A stretch of 64,000 bases of DNA from Tubiluchus corallicola (GCA_030141605.1 JAQGDQ010000250.1:1-64000); one strand, 5' to 3'. Shown: positions 1 to 13,077, counted from the stretch's first letter. Program-made: numbers and translations. Notes: generated by a model from the sequence alone, not told the origin.

Positions 1-49
1 TGAACAACAAAGATAAATACGTGTATTAGCATTCATGTTATTTCAGAAT

Positions 50-659
<610 letters not shown>

Positions 660-908
660 AGCAGAGAGAAGACATGTTTTTCAGACAGAGCGAGGCTGAA
701 AAACAAGACTTTAAATTACAATATCAATAATGAACTGGTTGTTATTACCTCATCCGTGATAAACGCGCGCATTTAAAGTAAAAATCAAGCGGTGTGTTTT
801 TTCAATTTTTTAGAAATAAAACATAAATGATTCACTTCCCTTTTTAACTTTATTACATGGCGTAATGCAATGGTGCGCCTTACATACGTACGATATTTTC
901 CACTACTT

Positions 909-1370
909 GTTCGAAATAATAAATTGAACCTAGCCACTGGGGGGGGGGGGGCAAGCCAGCCCAACTCAGTGCCGGTCCCAAGCCCGGATAAATAGGGAGG
1001 GTTAGGGTCAGGAAGGGCATCCGCCTGTAAAAACTGCGCCAAAACCTTCTATGAATGAGTCGGTGAGACTTAAAGGTAAAGTCCACAAAGCAGTGGTCAA
1101 ACCCGCTCTAATCTATGGGCTGGAAGCAGCTTCTCTAAAGAAGACCGAAGAGAAGAAAATGGATGTGGTGGAGATGAGGATGTTGAGATGGAGGGACACC
1201 TGAAAAGAAGAGTCGGTGAAGATCATGTGGGGAGGGAGGCCTTAGAGAGAAGAACGTAAACGAAGAGATGGTCATCAACAGGAATGCGTGGAGAAAACTC
1301 ATTCACAACGGCGACCCCGCAAGGGAAAAGCTGGGAAGAAGAAGAAGAAGAAGTTCAAAATAATAAATTG
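909..1370 (+). mobile_element. RTE-type LINE-derived chimeric retroelement, 3' end intact, with target-site duplication
   Basis: A unit of about 425 bp lies between two copies of an 18-base direct repeat (909-927 and 1353-1370, GTTCRAAATAATAAATTG, one mismatch), which I read as the target-site duplication. The left part (928-1060) is GC-rich, has a 13-G run at 939-951 and the motif CAGGAAGGGCATCCG. I associate that motif with RTE-type elements, but from memory. The right part (1060-1330) encodes, with frame breaks and a TGA, a degraded reverse-transcriptase C-terminal region (VHKAVVKPALIYGLEA, then KKTEEKKMDVVEMRMLRW). This is the usual RTE-clade motif preceding MRMLRW. The element ends in a (GAA)n tail at about 1338-1352. 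The full-length element should carry endonuclease and reverse transcriptase domains between these parts. Their absence inside intact duplications suggests a non-autonomous copy that moved as it stands. Confidence 0.8.
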
Positions 1371-2811
1371 GGTTTTGTTCTTGGAGTTAGCATCCTATCT
1401 TTGATCCTGAAACCTCATTTCGACCTCACACAAACGAAGTCTGATTGATCAAAGTTTTTGGGAACGAACATTGACGATCTCAAATGCAAATCAATACATG
1501 CCAACTGCAGCCCAAACAGGTAAGGTTGGAGAAATTACTTTAAACAGGTGTCAGAAAAGTATTTTTAACACAGAAGATCAGTTAGAAACGTTTGGACAAG
1601 ATTCCAGTGATTCCAGTAACCTATTGCACCAGATCCTAAGACCAAAGAAGAAAATTTTTTACTATATTTTTGGTTTAAACATATTGTATTGAAGGTTTAA
1701 CCTATCTATGTTTGAAACAGACAGTTTTACAACTGATATTAACTTCTTCACTAGTGGGAGCGAACGGTACACAGATTCAGAACAATGGTACCACAATGTA
1801 CAAAAAATGTTGCAATATATCTGAACATTAGTATGTAACAAGAGTAAAAAAGTAAATACTATTTAAAGCGCTTAGTGTTTGAAATAAAAGCACCAAAACA
1901 AAAATTTGAGTGTTCATGGAATTATCTAGGGTATGGTTCCCCTGCAGGAACAAACGTACAAGTTCATTTGTTGCAAGCCTGTAAACACTAATGTTAAAAG
2001 CTGACAAAAGAATGCAGAGATTTGTAAATAAGTGATGTCTGGTCTGATGGTAAAGAAAGGTGGCTACTATATTTTTGCTGTTGAAGTTCTACGACTCAAA
2101 AAAGTTTCTAAGTAAATAATTTCCTTTGTTACTTTTCTGGGAGAAAAAACCAATTTGAGGATATAACTCAAGCTCCGCCGATATAGACTCTCAACGAAGT
2201 CTATTTCAAAATATACTGACTTCTTTGCTGTTTGTTAAAGCATGTTCGTGCAAACCGTTATTATAAACGGTGCATCTTCAGTAGCACTGTAGTAAAAGTA
2301 ATAAATGAACCATTTGCAATACGCAGAAACTGAAATGCCAACTTGCCTATTTCTCATTACTGTTATAAACAAGAAGATTGCGCCTAGAAATGAACGAGGA
2401 AAGCCTCGTAATTTGACATTATTATAAAACATGAAAAATTTAGCGTCTTAACACAAGGAAAAATTATATTTGTTGGAACTCAAATGACAAGTAGACGGTT
2501 TTCTTTTGGTAAATATTGCAATATGAAATTCGGTGTTCACGGGGCGAAAGCTGTGGAAAATAAAGGTAAAGAAGAGAAACGTGAGATGTCACAGCTGGGG
2601 AAAATATTCTAACACAGAAACTTTTCAAGAATAGTTTGTTTGCTGTGTGACATTGACTATGAAACACGAACACTTCAAATTTCTGCTTTATCCCTGGACT
2701 AACACGTTTCATCACCAGCTGTTCAGATGTCATGACTGAAAAGCGTTCCCCTGATCAGGCACAACACCGTGTCTTTGCGCAGCGCGTTTCAGAGTGGCAA
2801 GCGTTTGCTAT
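1371..2811. other. no gene recognised
   Basis: AT-rich sequence. The longest frame (1471-1692, plus, 73 codons) lacks recognisable domains and splice context. I see no repeat or RNA signal. Confidence 0.5.
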
Positions 2812-3389
2812 TGGCCATTGTTGTTGTTGGCATCCTTCTGTCTCGGAAGATAATGGAGTGTGCGCCGAGAGAGTCAGTTATTGATCACATTGATGGAGCT
2901 GCAGCATCGACTGTGGCTGAGCAGTCCGATCCTTGAACCACTGGAATGACCTCTCCAGGGCACACGCTTGGGCAAGGTGTATGGAGATCTTGAGTTGCCC
3001 AGACAACAGGAACCCCCTCTCTTCCTCCCTGGTGTAGTCCAAAGGAAAGCGGAGCGATACGTTTGGCACCAGGTTGGCTGCAGGAGCTGCCGGAGTCAGT
3101 GAGCATGCTGCACTAGTCCGCCTTTGGGGCTCCACTCCTGATTTAGAAGGTTTACTCCTCTACACATGGCCGTTGAGTCACTTGACCTCCTCCGCCCTCT
3201 AGCCGTTGGCTGCTTGTGCAGTTCCTCCGCCTAATGTCGAGATACAGTGTGGGCATCCCGCAAGCCTACAGCACCTGGTATTCCTAGGCGGTCACCCATC
3301 CAAGCACTAACTAGGCTCTACGTTGTTTATTTTCGCTGAGCAGACGAGAACCGGTGTTTTCAACGTGATTTGGCCGTAGTTATGGCCAT
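2812..3389 (-). mobile_element. 5S rRNA-derived SINE (SINE3 type)
   Basis: On the minus strand the unit begins with a 5S rRNA-like head (3380 down to 3264) and runs through a GC-richer unique body. It ends near 2819 in a simple tail containing GATGCCAACAACAACAA. The 7-mer TGGCCAT occurs immediately outside both ends (2812-2818 and 3383-3389) and is a plausible short target-site duplication. Total length is about 565 bp. SINE3-class elements are known to carry a 5S-derived internal promoter. The body has an 85-codon frame in the sense direction (3135 down to 2878), which I regard as non-coding because such elements do not encode proteins. I did not find a second copy in this window. The family identity of the body is unknown to me. 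Confidence 0.75.
3264..3380 (-). rRNA. 5S rRNA-like sequence (pseudogene or SINE head)
   Basis: About 117 nt on the minus strand match the 5S rRNA layout. The 5' region has ACGTTGAAAACACCGG and GGTTCTCGTC. The box C/3' region is nearly canonical (GGATGGGTGACCGCCT, then GGAATACCAGGTGCTGTAGG). Box A in the middle is diverged (AAAATAAACAACGTAGAG where GAAGTTAAGCAACGT is usual), and the 5' terminus is altered. Because it runs directly into a SINE-like body, it is more likely a retroposed head than a working ribosomal gene. Confidence 0.8.
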
Positions 3390-4747
3390 ATAGATAACTA
3401 AAACATGCAACAATAAAATACTAAGCAAGTACTAACTAAATTGGCCTTCAGCGACTGAAACTCTTTAATGTAACTCGTTTACAAAAAACTCTCATTCAGC
3501 CTTTTAGATCGAAGATTATTTTGAGTTATGGTCTAAAATATGGTATCGTTTTCCTTTAATTTTGAGACTCGAGGTATAGCTAATGTATTTTTCAGAAACC
3601 TTTTTCAAACCATTAGCACACGTCACAAGAATTTAATAACAACAGCAATAAAATACAAGGAATTTTGTCAGCTGACACGAGTGAGCTTCTTGAATTCGTT
3701 AACCGCAAAACTGATTTCAAAAACGTTTTCGGTAGTTATTTTAGCGAAATCGAGCAAAACTCAGCACTCAATTATTGCAAACGACAGTTTCATTACTCGT
3801 GGAGTTTAATGTAAATGTATTGCAGGTGGTCTTGAATATCCAATGTTTTTCTATAGCATTAATTTTCTCATTTCTTATCATCAGGCACTTGAACATTGCT
3901 ATTATAACAGCAAACTGCAAATGACAGGTATTAGCTCTCGCTAAGACGTTGTAAAAGCCATAGACGTTCTTTGTTTTAGTAAAAGACGAGCATAAGAAGT
4001 AGGAAACGGTCGCATTGTGTTTACGTTTTCTGAATGCAACGAAAACACGAATGAATGAATGAATGCACGAAGTAACCATTTTCACAAATTAACGTCTTGA
4101 CTTGTCTGTGTAGGCAGGTTTCCAGTTCAGGGAACATTGTCAACACACCCACTGGATGTTTGCGTCACGTTACAGGAAAAAATAATTCTTGTTTTTTGGC
4201 TTCAACAATAAACGTGAGAAAATTGGCAGAATAAAGATCTTTTCGAAGTGCGAACAATAACAACATTAATGACGATAATAAACAGAAAATAAAAGACCCA
4301 CTCTTATTATAATACGTAATATAAGTAAGAATACAAGCAAACTGTATTAAAAACAACACGAAGATGCTGCTCTATTCTTAATTGTCGACCTTAAAAAACA
4401 TTTTTCACAAAAATAAATAATATATATGTTGAATGTTTAAATTTTACTGATAAACTCTATATCATTGATCCCTAGTCTTATTAACCTTTGATCGTTTGGC
4501 TTATTGATCCAACTGGTTTATAGGTTTTTCGGAACAAGTGTTTTGACCAGTAGACAACAGGCTCACTGCACTATTGTTGTGTCGTAGTACCTTAGTGTAG
4601 CTTTATAGAAAGTTGGTGAAGGTTGTCAGATTTGGCACGTCAAAATCATGTTAAGTAACACGACACGACAATTAAAATAGACAATTAAGCTAATTAAACT
4701 TAATAGATGCTTATATTAAATTTAATTAGTTACGACCATTGGTTTTT
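3390..4747. other. no gene recognised
   Basis: AT-rich sequence with a short GAAT repeat at about 4051-4064. The open frames here (3540-3809 plus and 3768-4085 minus) overlap each other and have no recognisable domain. Confidence 0.5.
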
Positions 4748-5256
4748 GGCGCGTTCAGACGCAGAGACTTCTCTCTGGGAATAAAGTTGCACGTGTGAAC
4801 GGCTTGGCAACTTCTCTCGCAACTTATTGCAAACTCGAGCAATAGCTTGCAAGAGAAATTGTCAAGCCGTTCACACGTGCGACTTTACTTTCAGAGAGAA
4901 ATTGTCAAGCCGTTCACACGTGCGACTTTACTCTCAGAGAGAAGTTGTGCAACAAGTTGCAAGAGAAGTTGCCTAGCCGTTCACACGTGCGACCTTACTC
5001 TCAGAGAGAAGTTGTGCAACAAGTTGCAAGGGAAGTTGTCTAGCCGTGCACACGTGCGCCTTACTCTCAGAGAGAAGTTGTGCAACAAGTTGCAAGGGAA
5101 GTTGCCTAGCCGTTCGCACGTGCAACCTTACTCCCAGAGAGAAGTTGTGCAACAAAATGCAAGAGAAGTTGCCTAGCCGTTCACACGTGCGACCTTACTC
5201 TCAGAGAGAAGTTGTGCAACAACTTGCGAGAGGAGTCTGTGCTTCTGAACGCACCA
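4748..5256. mobile_element. foldback element with terminal inverted repeats and an internal tandem array
   Basis: The left end (from 4748, GGCGCGTTCAGACGCAGAG) and the reverse complement of the right end (from 5256, GGTGCGTTCAGAAGCACAG) match. The inverted similarity continues inward through the CTTCTCTC and TTGCAA blocks. Between the arms the sequence is a direct tandem array. No transposase frame is present, so this would be a non-autonomous DNA element of about 509 bp. I could not define a target-site duplication. Confidence 0.65.
4850..5225. repeat. 67-bp tandem repeat array
   Basis: The marker GTTGTGCAAC recurs at 4944, 5011, 5077, 5144 and 5211, giving a period of 66-67 bp. A shorter unit sits at the left (4850-4943). 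Each unit contains CCGTTCACACGTGCGAC and CTCAGAGAGAAG. The 109-codon frame through it follows from the repeat and is not a gene. Confidence 0.9.
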
Positions 5257-5855
5257 TTTATTATTTTACTTAAATCACACAGAAACTTTTCAAACAATAC
5301 AGCTTTCTTTATACCCGGATCTAGTAATCAATGTCCTCTATTATACATTGATGGTTATGGCAGGAAATAAGGGGCGAATGGCAGATCCAACCGCCCATAA
5401 GCAGTTTTTTCATTAGTCACCTATCCATTTATTGACCAGATCTAGCATTGTCTGACTTCCCTTTTAAATGCGCACTCGAAATTCTCGCTTGTTTTCTCTC
5501 CTGTTTTCTTAATAAAATTTCTATGAGCTGACACATTAATGACCGTCGGCTGCTAACATGAACTTCAAAGCGAAGAGAAACGCAGTTATACATTTACCCG
5601 ACTAAACCAGATTACCAGCTTGGTTGAATAAGTGCCTTGAAAAAAACTACTGGAAAAGCAGATGTGGGGTAAATATGATAGGCGCTGATGTTTTTAAGTT
5701 AAAATTGACGCAGAATTTACAAAATATTAGCTTGAATTGTGAAAAATGAACCCAACACACACTGTAACTTCTGAAAAACGGGAAGTCAGTATGCATACAG
5801 TAAAAATAATGAGTTTGGATGACACTTATAGTGTTTGACCGGGCACTAACATCTA
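5257..5855. other. no gene recognised
   Basis: AT-rich spacer between two inverted-repeat elements. I see no domain, RNA or repeat. Confidence 0.5.
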
Positions 5856-6028
5856 AGGCTCCGCGCACATATGCAATTTGCAATTGCACAATTAAAAATT
5901 GCATGTTTGCGCGCTCTCATCGAAAACAGCTCATTACAAAACAGTTGCCAACTCAAAATTTGAGCCCAGTTATTTACTTTTGCAACTTTTACTTGCGCAG
6001 CTGAAAATTGCATGTCTGCGCGGGGCCT
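5856..6028. mobile_element. MITE-like element with 24-bp inverted ends
   Basis: The left end at 5856 (AGGCTCCGCGCACATATG) and the reverse complement of the right end at 6028 (AGGCCCCGCGCAGACATG) match over about 24 bp with four differences, and both run into CAATTT. The 173-bp element has no coding capacity and contains several further copies of TTGCAATT/AATTGCA. The superfamily is unresolved. Confidence 0.65.
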
Positions 6029-8345
6029 AACTGTCACTTGACATACTTCTAAGCACCTACACCCAAATGCATATAAAAAGGTTTATCAATTCACATCGCA
6101 ATGTTGCAAAAATCACCAACGATTAGATTAGTTCAGTAATACTAAAGTTCTGCGTGAGAATGGCCATAACTTGGAGACAAATTATAGGACAAGTTTGACG
6201 TAAACAGTTTCATTTCAAATAAGTACGTATTAACTGTCTCACAACTGCTTACACCATCATAAAATTACATGTATTGGTTTGCGAATATATTTGCTTATTG
6301 ACGATTTGCAATTCATACAATTACAAGTTACAATACATTACATAAACAATGCAATAAACTGCACAGACAGAACCCCGCACATGGGCTATAATCGTTTATA
6401 TATAAAATTTGTGTGTGTGACCCTTTGACGCCATATCCTTGATACTTTTCTCTGCCTATTGAAGATACGTGATGAGTCTCACAAAAAAGTAATTAATTTT
6501 TAACACAATTAATAAATAGTTCAGACCGCAATATTTAACAATAACTTGAAGGTTGTGACATGGCGGAGACTGCTCACATGTTATGCGTGCGCATACTAAA
6601 TAGTTCTTGAGATATCATTGCAACCCCTTAACTGCAAATTAGAGGTGTATTTTTCCTTTAACAAAAAATTATCATACAAGCTTGAATATGAATTAAGAAA
6701 TTGTAACAGACTATTGTTTTACTGACTTTTCAATTGTATATGTTACTGACACTTTGCTGACCAAGTATGATTAAATAACAGAAACACAATGAGTTCAATT
6801 TTAAGCACAATAGCACAACTGGTGCTTAAACTTATAATCTTGCTTGGGAAATTGCTTATAACATTTGATGCTTATGAGAACTTTAATTACTGGACACAGC
6901 ATTTGGTATTCGACAATGCTAAAAAATACTGGTTATAATGTTATCATGTTAAATTCACAAGTAACGCGAATGAACTGTTTAACGATAAATATGCTCAATT
7001 TTAGCACTTTCGCTGCTCTAGTTGTAGTAGTATAACCGTGCTACGGCCATGTATACATAGCTTAGCTGTGTATTAGCGTTTTCTAGCCATCAAGGTTCCC
7101 CGAATGAATACGTTTTATCCTTTGCCTTTATAGAGTCGGAATTATGCTCACTTAGGGAATCTAGCAACATTGTTGGCGGCAATAGTTGATGCTAATTCCA
7201 CTAAGATGACTGTTGCTGTGGTCTTAAGGGAACTACTGTGTGTTGTGAAAGGGAACGTTAACCATGACAGTTTATGTAATAAATAAGCTAAATGAAAGTA
7301 TCGATAAGGTACAGGTACATCAGCGAATCAGGTACATCAAATATACAATATACTATGTTGAAAACACGATTTACATGATATGTGCTTCACATTTTCTGCC
7401 AAACGATCGACATAGAATGCACAACAAACATAGACTGCCGAGAGAACGGTGTCCAATGTTGAAGAAGCGACAATCATTTTCTGCCCGTCGCGCGTCCTTG
7501 TGCGCAGGTGGATAAATCATAAATTGCGTGCAATGAAAAACTTCGTCGAAATATTGGCCGGATTTTGTTTCATAGCTGTTGCGCAAATTTCAAATTGCGT
7601 AGGAAACAAAGTATCAAACATCAGCTAAAATATCACCACGTGCCACGCTATATATAATTATATGGGAATTACCCATATCAACAAGATTTTTTTATTTAGC
7701 GGAGTTCTTTAAAAAACTTAGTAACACAAAGCTCTTTACTGTGCCCACTCATCGTTCAATGCTTTTATCTAATTTTTACCTGTCGATAAGCCTATGATCC
7801 AACAACTCGACGAAAGAACAGAAAATTAAATTAGGCCTAATGGGTAATACGAAAAACAGCAACATAGTGACTGTCTTTCTTAGGCAATAGTTTACAATAA
7901 TGAATAGCAACCACCGATTGATGCAAATTAGCGTGTTCATCATAACTTCGAAAAATATTGTAAAATGATACATGTGAAACGTAATATTGATACAAAAGAC
8001 TTCAAATAAACAGTTAGTAATGACAACTTTCTAGAGGTGGGTGGACAGCACAATAAGCAAGTTATAAATAAACGAAAAGTTTCATTTTACTGATCGTGTG
8101 TTCAGGCGTAACGTTTTATAAGAAGTTTCAGAAAATTGTAATCTCGATCTGACGAACAATGGCAACTAGAGAATTGAAGTTTAACAGTTGACTATAGTTT
8201 AAGTTGAATTTTTAATAAACTTGAAACCCATTGTTGCCAACAATAAGAAACATAAACATGGACGACACTTTACACGTTTATTCCAAAAGCAACAAAAAAC
8301 ATAGGCATTTCGGGACCGTTACTGGCTCCTAACTTCCTCCGTGCA
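6029..8345. other. no gene recognised
   Basis: 2.3 kb of AT-rich sequence. The 83-codon frame at 7264-7515 contains a CASHF-like string reminiscent of a THAP zinc finger half, but not enough for a call. No RNA genes or clear repeats are seen. Confidence 0.45.
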
Positions 8346-8573
8346 AAAATTAGTAATTTGTAATTAGGCACACTCTTTAGAATGCGAAATCTTTGAACAA
8401 CTTCGATTAAAATACAGTTTTCCGTATATTTATTAGAGCTATTCAAGGAACAAATAAACGTTTCACATTTTAAAAAGTGTATGAAGACACTTTCTGTATT
8501 TTAATCAAAGTTATTCAAAGATTTCGCATTTAATTTTTTAAGGAGTGCGTATAATACAAATTTAAAATTATGT
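8346..8573. mobile_element. hairpin MITE with ~75-bp arms
   Basis: The left arm (about 8346-8418) and the reverse complement of the right arm (8494-8573) share AATGCGAAATCTTTGAA and GATTAAAATACAG, with a 75-bp spacer between them. The spacer contains a second small hairpin (AAAGTGT / ACACTTT). There is no coding capacity. It is long enough to form a stable cruciform or hairpin RNA. Confidence 0.7.
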
Positions 8574-11500
8574 ACTTTTCGTGTTTTCTGGAACAAAAAG
8601 AACGCAGCGTATCATCTACGAGTTCATATATAATGCTTGATTTCTTGTCGTTAAGCCATTATAGGGGTGATTGTAAAAAAGACTAGAGAGCACTGCTGTA
8701 CAAGTAGTGCAATGATTTTCATAATGATTGGGAAGACTTTCTCCCGAGGACTTCCTATTAAATTTGACTCCCAAATACAGATCTTGAAATTGGATGAAAA
8801 TACTAACAAAAAGTAATGTAATTTTTTTTAGAACATATTTATTTGATATCAGAATTGATAATAAAGGCAGGCGAACTACACTTATATCTCTTCCGATGCC
8901 TGTTTTAACAATTTAAAAATCTTTTTCCTCATTTTAATACTCAAACCAACTTCATCAAAAATTAATAAGCTCTCTAGGTGGGTAGAAACAACTTTTGGAC
9001 TGGCAAAAGGCATAAAATAAAAAAGAATTGCAAATCTCACGCCTGCATTAGCTATACAATGAAAGAACATAGTATGCAGTCAAAGTCACACATAAAAGCC
9101 TACATACATACAATATAAATAAAAATATTATAAATTATAGAAATATAATTGTAAATTAAAATGAATCTTAACGTTGGTTTTGAGCATTAGACCTAAGTAA
9201 AATGACATGGATGTCCCGAAATTACCCCCTCAAATCAATTTTATTGTCGTACACGTATCACGCACCTAGTCACGCATGCACACACGCTCAACGAAGTTGG
9301 CTTCCAATTACGGTCACCACCTGGACAAAGTATATTTTAGTAATTGCTGTACTGTGACCTGGTATTCTCACCTGTGCCTGCCCCTGTGTTTACTGCACTA
9401 CGGCTTGACGCATTTGATCCAGAACACACTTATTAATACTGACACCGATCAAGCATTGTGAATAATTGCATTAAATCATTAAGGCCTCGCCGGGGGTCGC
9501 TGTAATACCGCGTGCATTAACAGCACATTGGCTTTTCTAAACGCTGATGCATAAACCTGACTAAATTAGTTAACCTACCTGTGTTAGGGACACCGCTATG
9601 CACTGAAATAATAACCGCTTTTGTACGCGCAAATGAAAATGATAAACACGGAGGCGAAGTGGCAAAAACATGTATAAGCGCGGCTGGCTTCATTTTACAT
9701 TATCATAACACAAGCTTATGTCACAACAGAAAACACACGTATGTGTGACTAATTTTTAGACTGTGTTTTAACTCATCTTTTGTGATTAACAATTACCCAA
9801 AAAACAAAACTAAATAGGAACATTATAAAGTGGACAAACTCAAAAATTAAAAATGCATCAAAAGATCAAAAAAATAAAATAAAATAACGTGAATAAAATT
9901 TACAGCATAACAGCTTTTATTCGATTTGATGTTTTGTCGTAAAAGCTGTTACCTTTTAAATTTTATTAACATATTTGGATTTTCAGATTAGAACAAGGTT
10001 CCCGCAACAAATCAATGGACAATTCAGTTTAAATAGTTATAGCAAAAGTGATAGTACGTTCACATATACTATATCAAAGCGTGAAATTATTCAAGCAAAT
10101 TTTATAAATTACATGTAGCAATCACAAATGAGATTAAGCTTACACTTTGAAAATTGACTCTGCTGAAATATCCAAGAAGTGTTTTAATCATCAAAAATGC
10201 GCTGCAAGTTCTGAATGAAACTTATTGCTCTGTAATTACAAAAATTATTAACTTTTCCGATTTTGCATTTAATCAAGTGACATAATTGATTAAAGGAAAG
10301 ACAAAGCCATCTGAGAAGTTTGGCTTATTTCAATTTTCGTAGAAAATGTTAGAAAGATTTAGTAATAGACGTTTTAATCGTGTAATTCAGATCGTGATTA
10401 TTTCATGCTTGGGCGCTCCCGTTTTGAATGTCTAGTCTTTCACCAATGACGTCATTCATCGACTGACTAAAAGCAGCGTACTGACAATTTCTTCAAAAGT
10501 ATAATAGTTTTCACAAAAAAACAGGAAGGCAATTTTGCATGAACATTGGGTAGGCTGAAAAAGTTTAAATTACTTTAAGCAAAGCGCGCTTAAGAAAAGT
10601 CATGAAGTCCACCAGTGACGTCGTAATTTTCAAGTGAATGGTGGACACCACCGCACCTGAAAATTTCTATACAGCGGCAGTATAAACTAACTTTATGCTT
10701 TGTAGACGTTTTTTGCACACAAGCAAGTGACTTGTACTTTCTTTCAATAAAATGTGGTGCCCCTTATTCTATTCTAATAAGCTGCACACTCTCGTCCAAG
10801 TTTTACCATATTTCATTACACCCTGCCAGTACAATTTATGTGAAGAGTGTTCGGTGGTCAATTGCTTGGTTTAAGAAGTTGTGACGTTCTTTTTGAAGAT
10901 CTTCAAGTATTCATTCTGCTAGTTATTTCCACAGCGTAAGCTTCATTGTAAGAATTGTTTAAGACTGAATTGGCACTGTTAACCTTAGTTTACATATCTT
11001 GCACAAGTAACTTTATAACGTTTAAAATGATTAATGTAAGTAAATTACGTAGTACTTTTTTCAAATTGTTTAATTTCAAAAATTATTTGCAATTATTTAT
11101 CATGAAGGCGTACAGTACATATTAGTGCCAAGTTAACTTGGTTTTTTGGTACCACCATAGTATGTTTTTTATTCCACGACATGCCGATCCGTGCAGCGGT
11201 TCGACGACGCGCTTGGCCAATTTAAAAAGCTCTGAATGAAGCACATCGGCAAGGGGGTTTTAAGCCCACCTTGGATTGTTAACTCTCTAAGCAGCATTTC
11301 AGCTCTCTTGTGAAAGCTGAATAATAATCTTGTTTCATTAAAAATAAAAAGCGTTTCTTTTCTTGGAGTTCTGACTGACACGACAGGAGGAAACAAGAAT
11401 GAACGTATTCTATAGCAAACCAGTTGTTTATACCTGGTCGATGTATGAATAAATTTCGCGTACTAGTTAACAGGCTGGGATCTAATCAACTTGCTTCTAG

Positions 11501-12796
11501 AACATTTGATTTTGCTAATATCCGGGCTATTTGTAGCGCTCTCACGCCTCAGACGCAAAACACGTCGAGGTTTTCTTTGAATGCTTGCTTCACGATGTAT
11601 TGTGCGTCACTATTTCACAATGCAACCCTGGATGCTGGTCACGTGATTAGTAGAAATAATTGCGGCACGGCGTCTAGCAACAACAACAACAATTCTGTTG
11701 TGCTTTAGTCGAAAAATTATTAGGCCACACTATTTACATAATTTGTTATTATGAAAATTTCGTTTTTCATTTAATTTTTAATCTCCGCTAACAATTATTA
11801 TTAGTAGTCTGTCGTTAATGCAGGTAATCACTTCTTTCCGTAGTCAAAATAAATCCATCCCACATTTTAAAAAGACATTTTTGCAAATGGAAATACGAGG
11901 TCTGCGCGCGACAATATCAAGACAATCAGAAACTAAATAAACTGAAATGAGGTTGAAAAACTGAAGTACACAGTCATTAAAATTTCAGACAATAACAATG
12001 TAGTCTTGTTTTTGAAGCGTTTGCTTTCAACACATTAAAAGAGGTTGTGCATAGGCACAATTTATTGTATGTAAATGGAAATTCTCGTTTCAATATTTTT
12101 TAAAACATTTCTTACATAGAAACAAAAACGTAAATAGCAGAAAGTCCCTTTTAACGAGAATCAAGACGACAGACTTGGTTAAAGATATTACTCCCGAATC
12201 TCCGTCTTCAGTTCAACCTGATTTGCTGAAAATGGCAACAAGATTCATGAGAGTACAATTCAGTCTTTGTTGCATGTGGAAGTTTTCCTGTGGCGCCCCT
12301 GGTGGTTAGAAACTTGAGAAATGGTTAGAAGTTCCATCTAATGAACCTTTGGTTTGTCATCTCGAGTGAACTTGTCCAATTGATCTCATCACAAGGTTAC
12401 AAGGTTACGATGCACACGGTATAAATTTAGAAAAGTTTCAATTAGCCTACGCTGATAATCCGCGTTTTGCCACACTCGTAAAAACTGAAAAGTTTGACCG
12501 TTGTTCATCTGCATACTGACCACTATCAACATTGCTACCTTTGACCACATCAAGGACCGTTTATTACACCATCTCCGTAAATGTAGCTAAAACCGACCTG
12601 TTTCAAACCAAGTACTCCATGACTGTGCCAGTTTTTTTTTCTGCCAATCAAACGTCACTGTCATCATGTCAGTACTCTTTCCATGTCCATAGGGCATAGA
12701 TTAAAACATCAAAGAGATGAATTAACAGCGTTAATCACCAAGTACAGTTAAATTGCTAGCCAAAAACAATGCGCGCAAGATGCATCTCTATATTAT
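8574..12796. other. long AT-rich stretch without a recognised gene
   Basis: 4.2 kb. Two small features stand out. One is a hairpin at 9892-9970 (arms ending AACAGCTTTTA / TAAAAGCTGTT). The other is a TTAAAGGAAAGACAAAGCC motif from 10290 that resembles the start of the TTAA-bounded elements elsewhere in the window, with TGACGTCA at 10446. I could not find its other end. Open frames here are short and have no domains. Confidence 0.45.
9892..9970. repeat. imperfect 28-bp inverted repeat (hairpin)
   Basis: AATAAAATTT and AACAGCTTTTA on the left pair with TAAAAGCTGTT and AATTTTATT on the right around a spacer of about 20 bases. It could be a degraded MITE or a stem-loop. Confidence 0.55.
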
Positions 12797-12841
12797 GTGT
12801 GTGTGTGTGCGTGCGTGAGTGCGTGCGTGCGTGCGTGCGTG

Positions 12842-12879
<38 letters not shown>

Positions 12880-12967
12880 CGTGTGTATGCATATATGAGG
12901 ATGTGTGTGTGTGTGCGTGCGTGCGTGCGTGTGTGTGTGTGTATGCGTGTGTGTGCATATATGAGGA

Positions 12968-12999
<32 letters not shown>

Positions 13000-13045
13000 T
13001 GTGTGTGTGTGTGTGTGTGTATGCGTGTGTGTGCATATATGAGGA

Positions 13046-13077
<32 letters not shown>

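Noticed and set aside
1351-1377. NPIYY on the minus strand as a GPCR TM7 motif.
   Set aside because: An in-frame stop lies six codons upstream, and the sequence is a retroelement target-site duplication.
3264-3380. Functional 5S rRNA gene.
   Set aside because: Box A is altered, the 5' end is changed and it continues into a SINE-like body with a tail.
7264-7515. THAP-like zinc finger fragment (CASHF string).
   Set aside because: Only a few residues fit. The other C2CH positions and the AVPTIF-type box are not present.
8882-9070. Hydrophobic minus-strand frame as a missing GPCR TM5 exon.
   Set aside because: No conserved TM5 proline context, and the candidate acceptor is weak.
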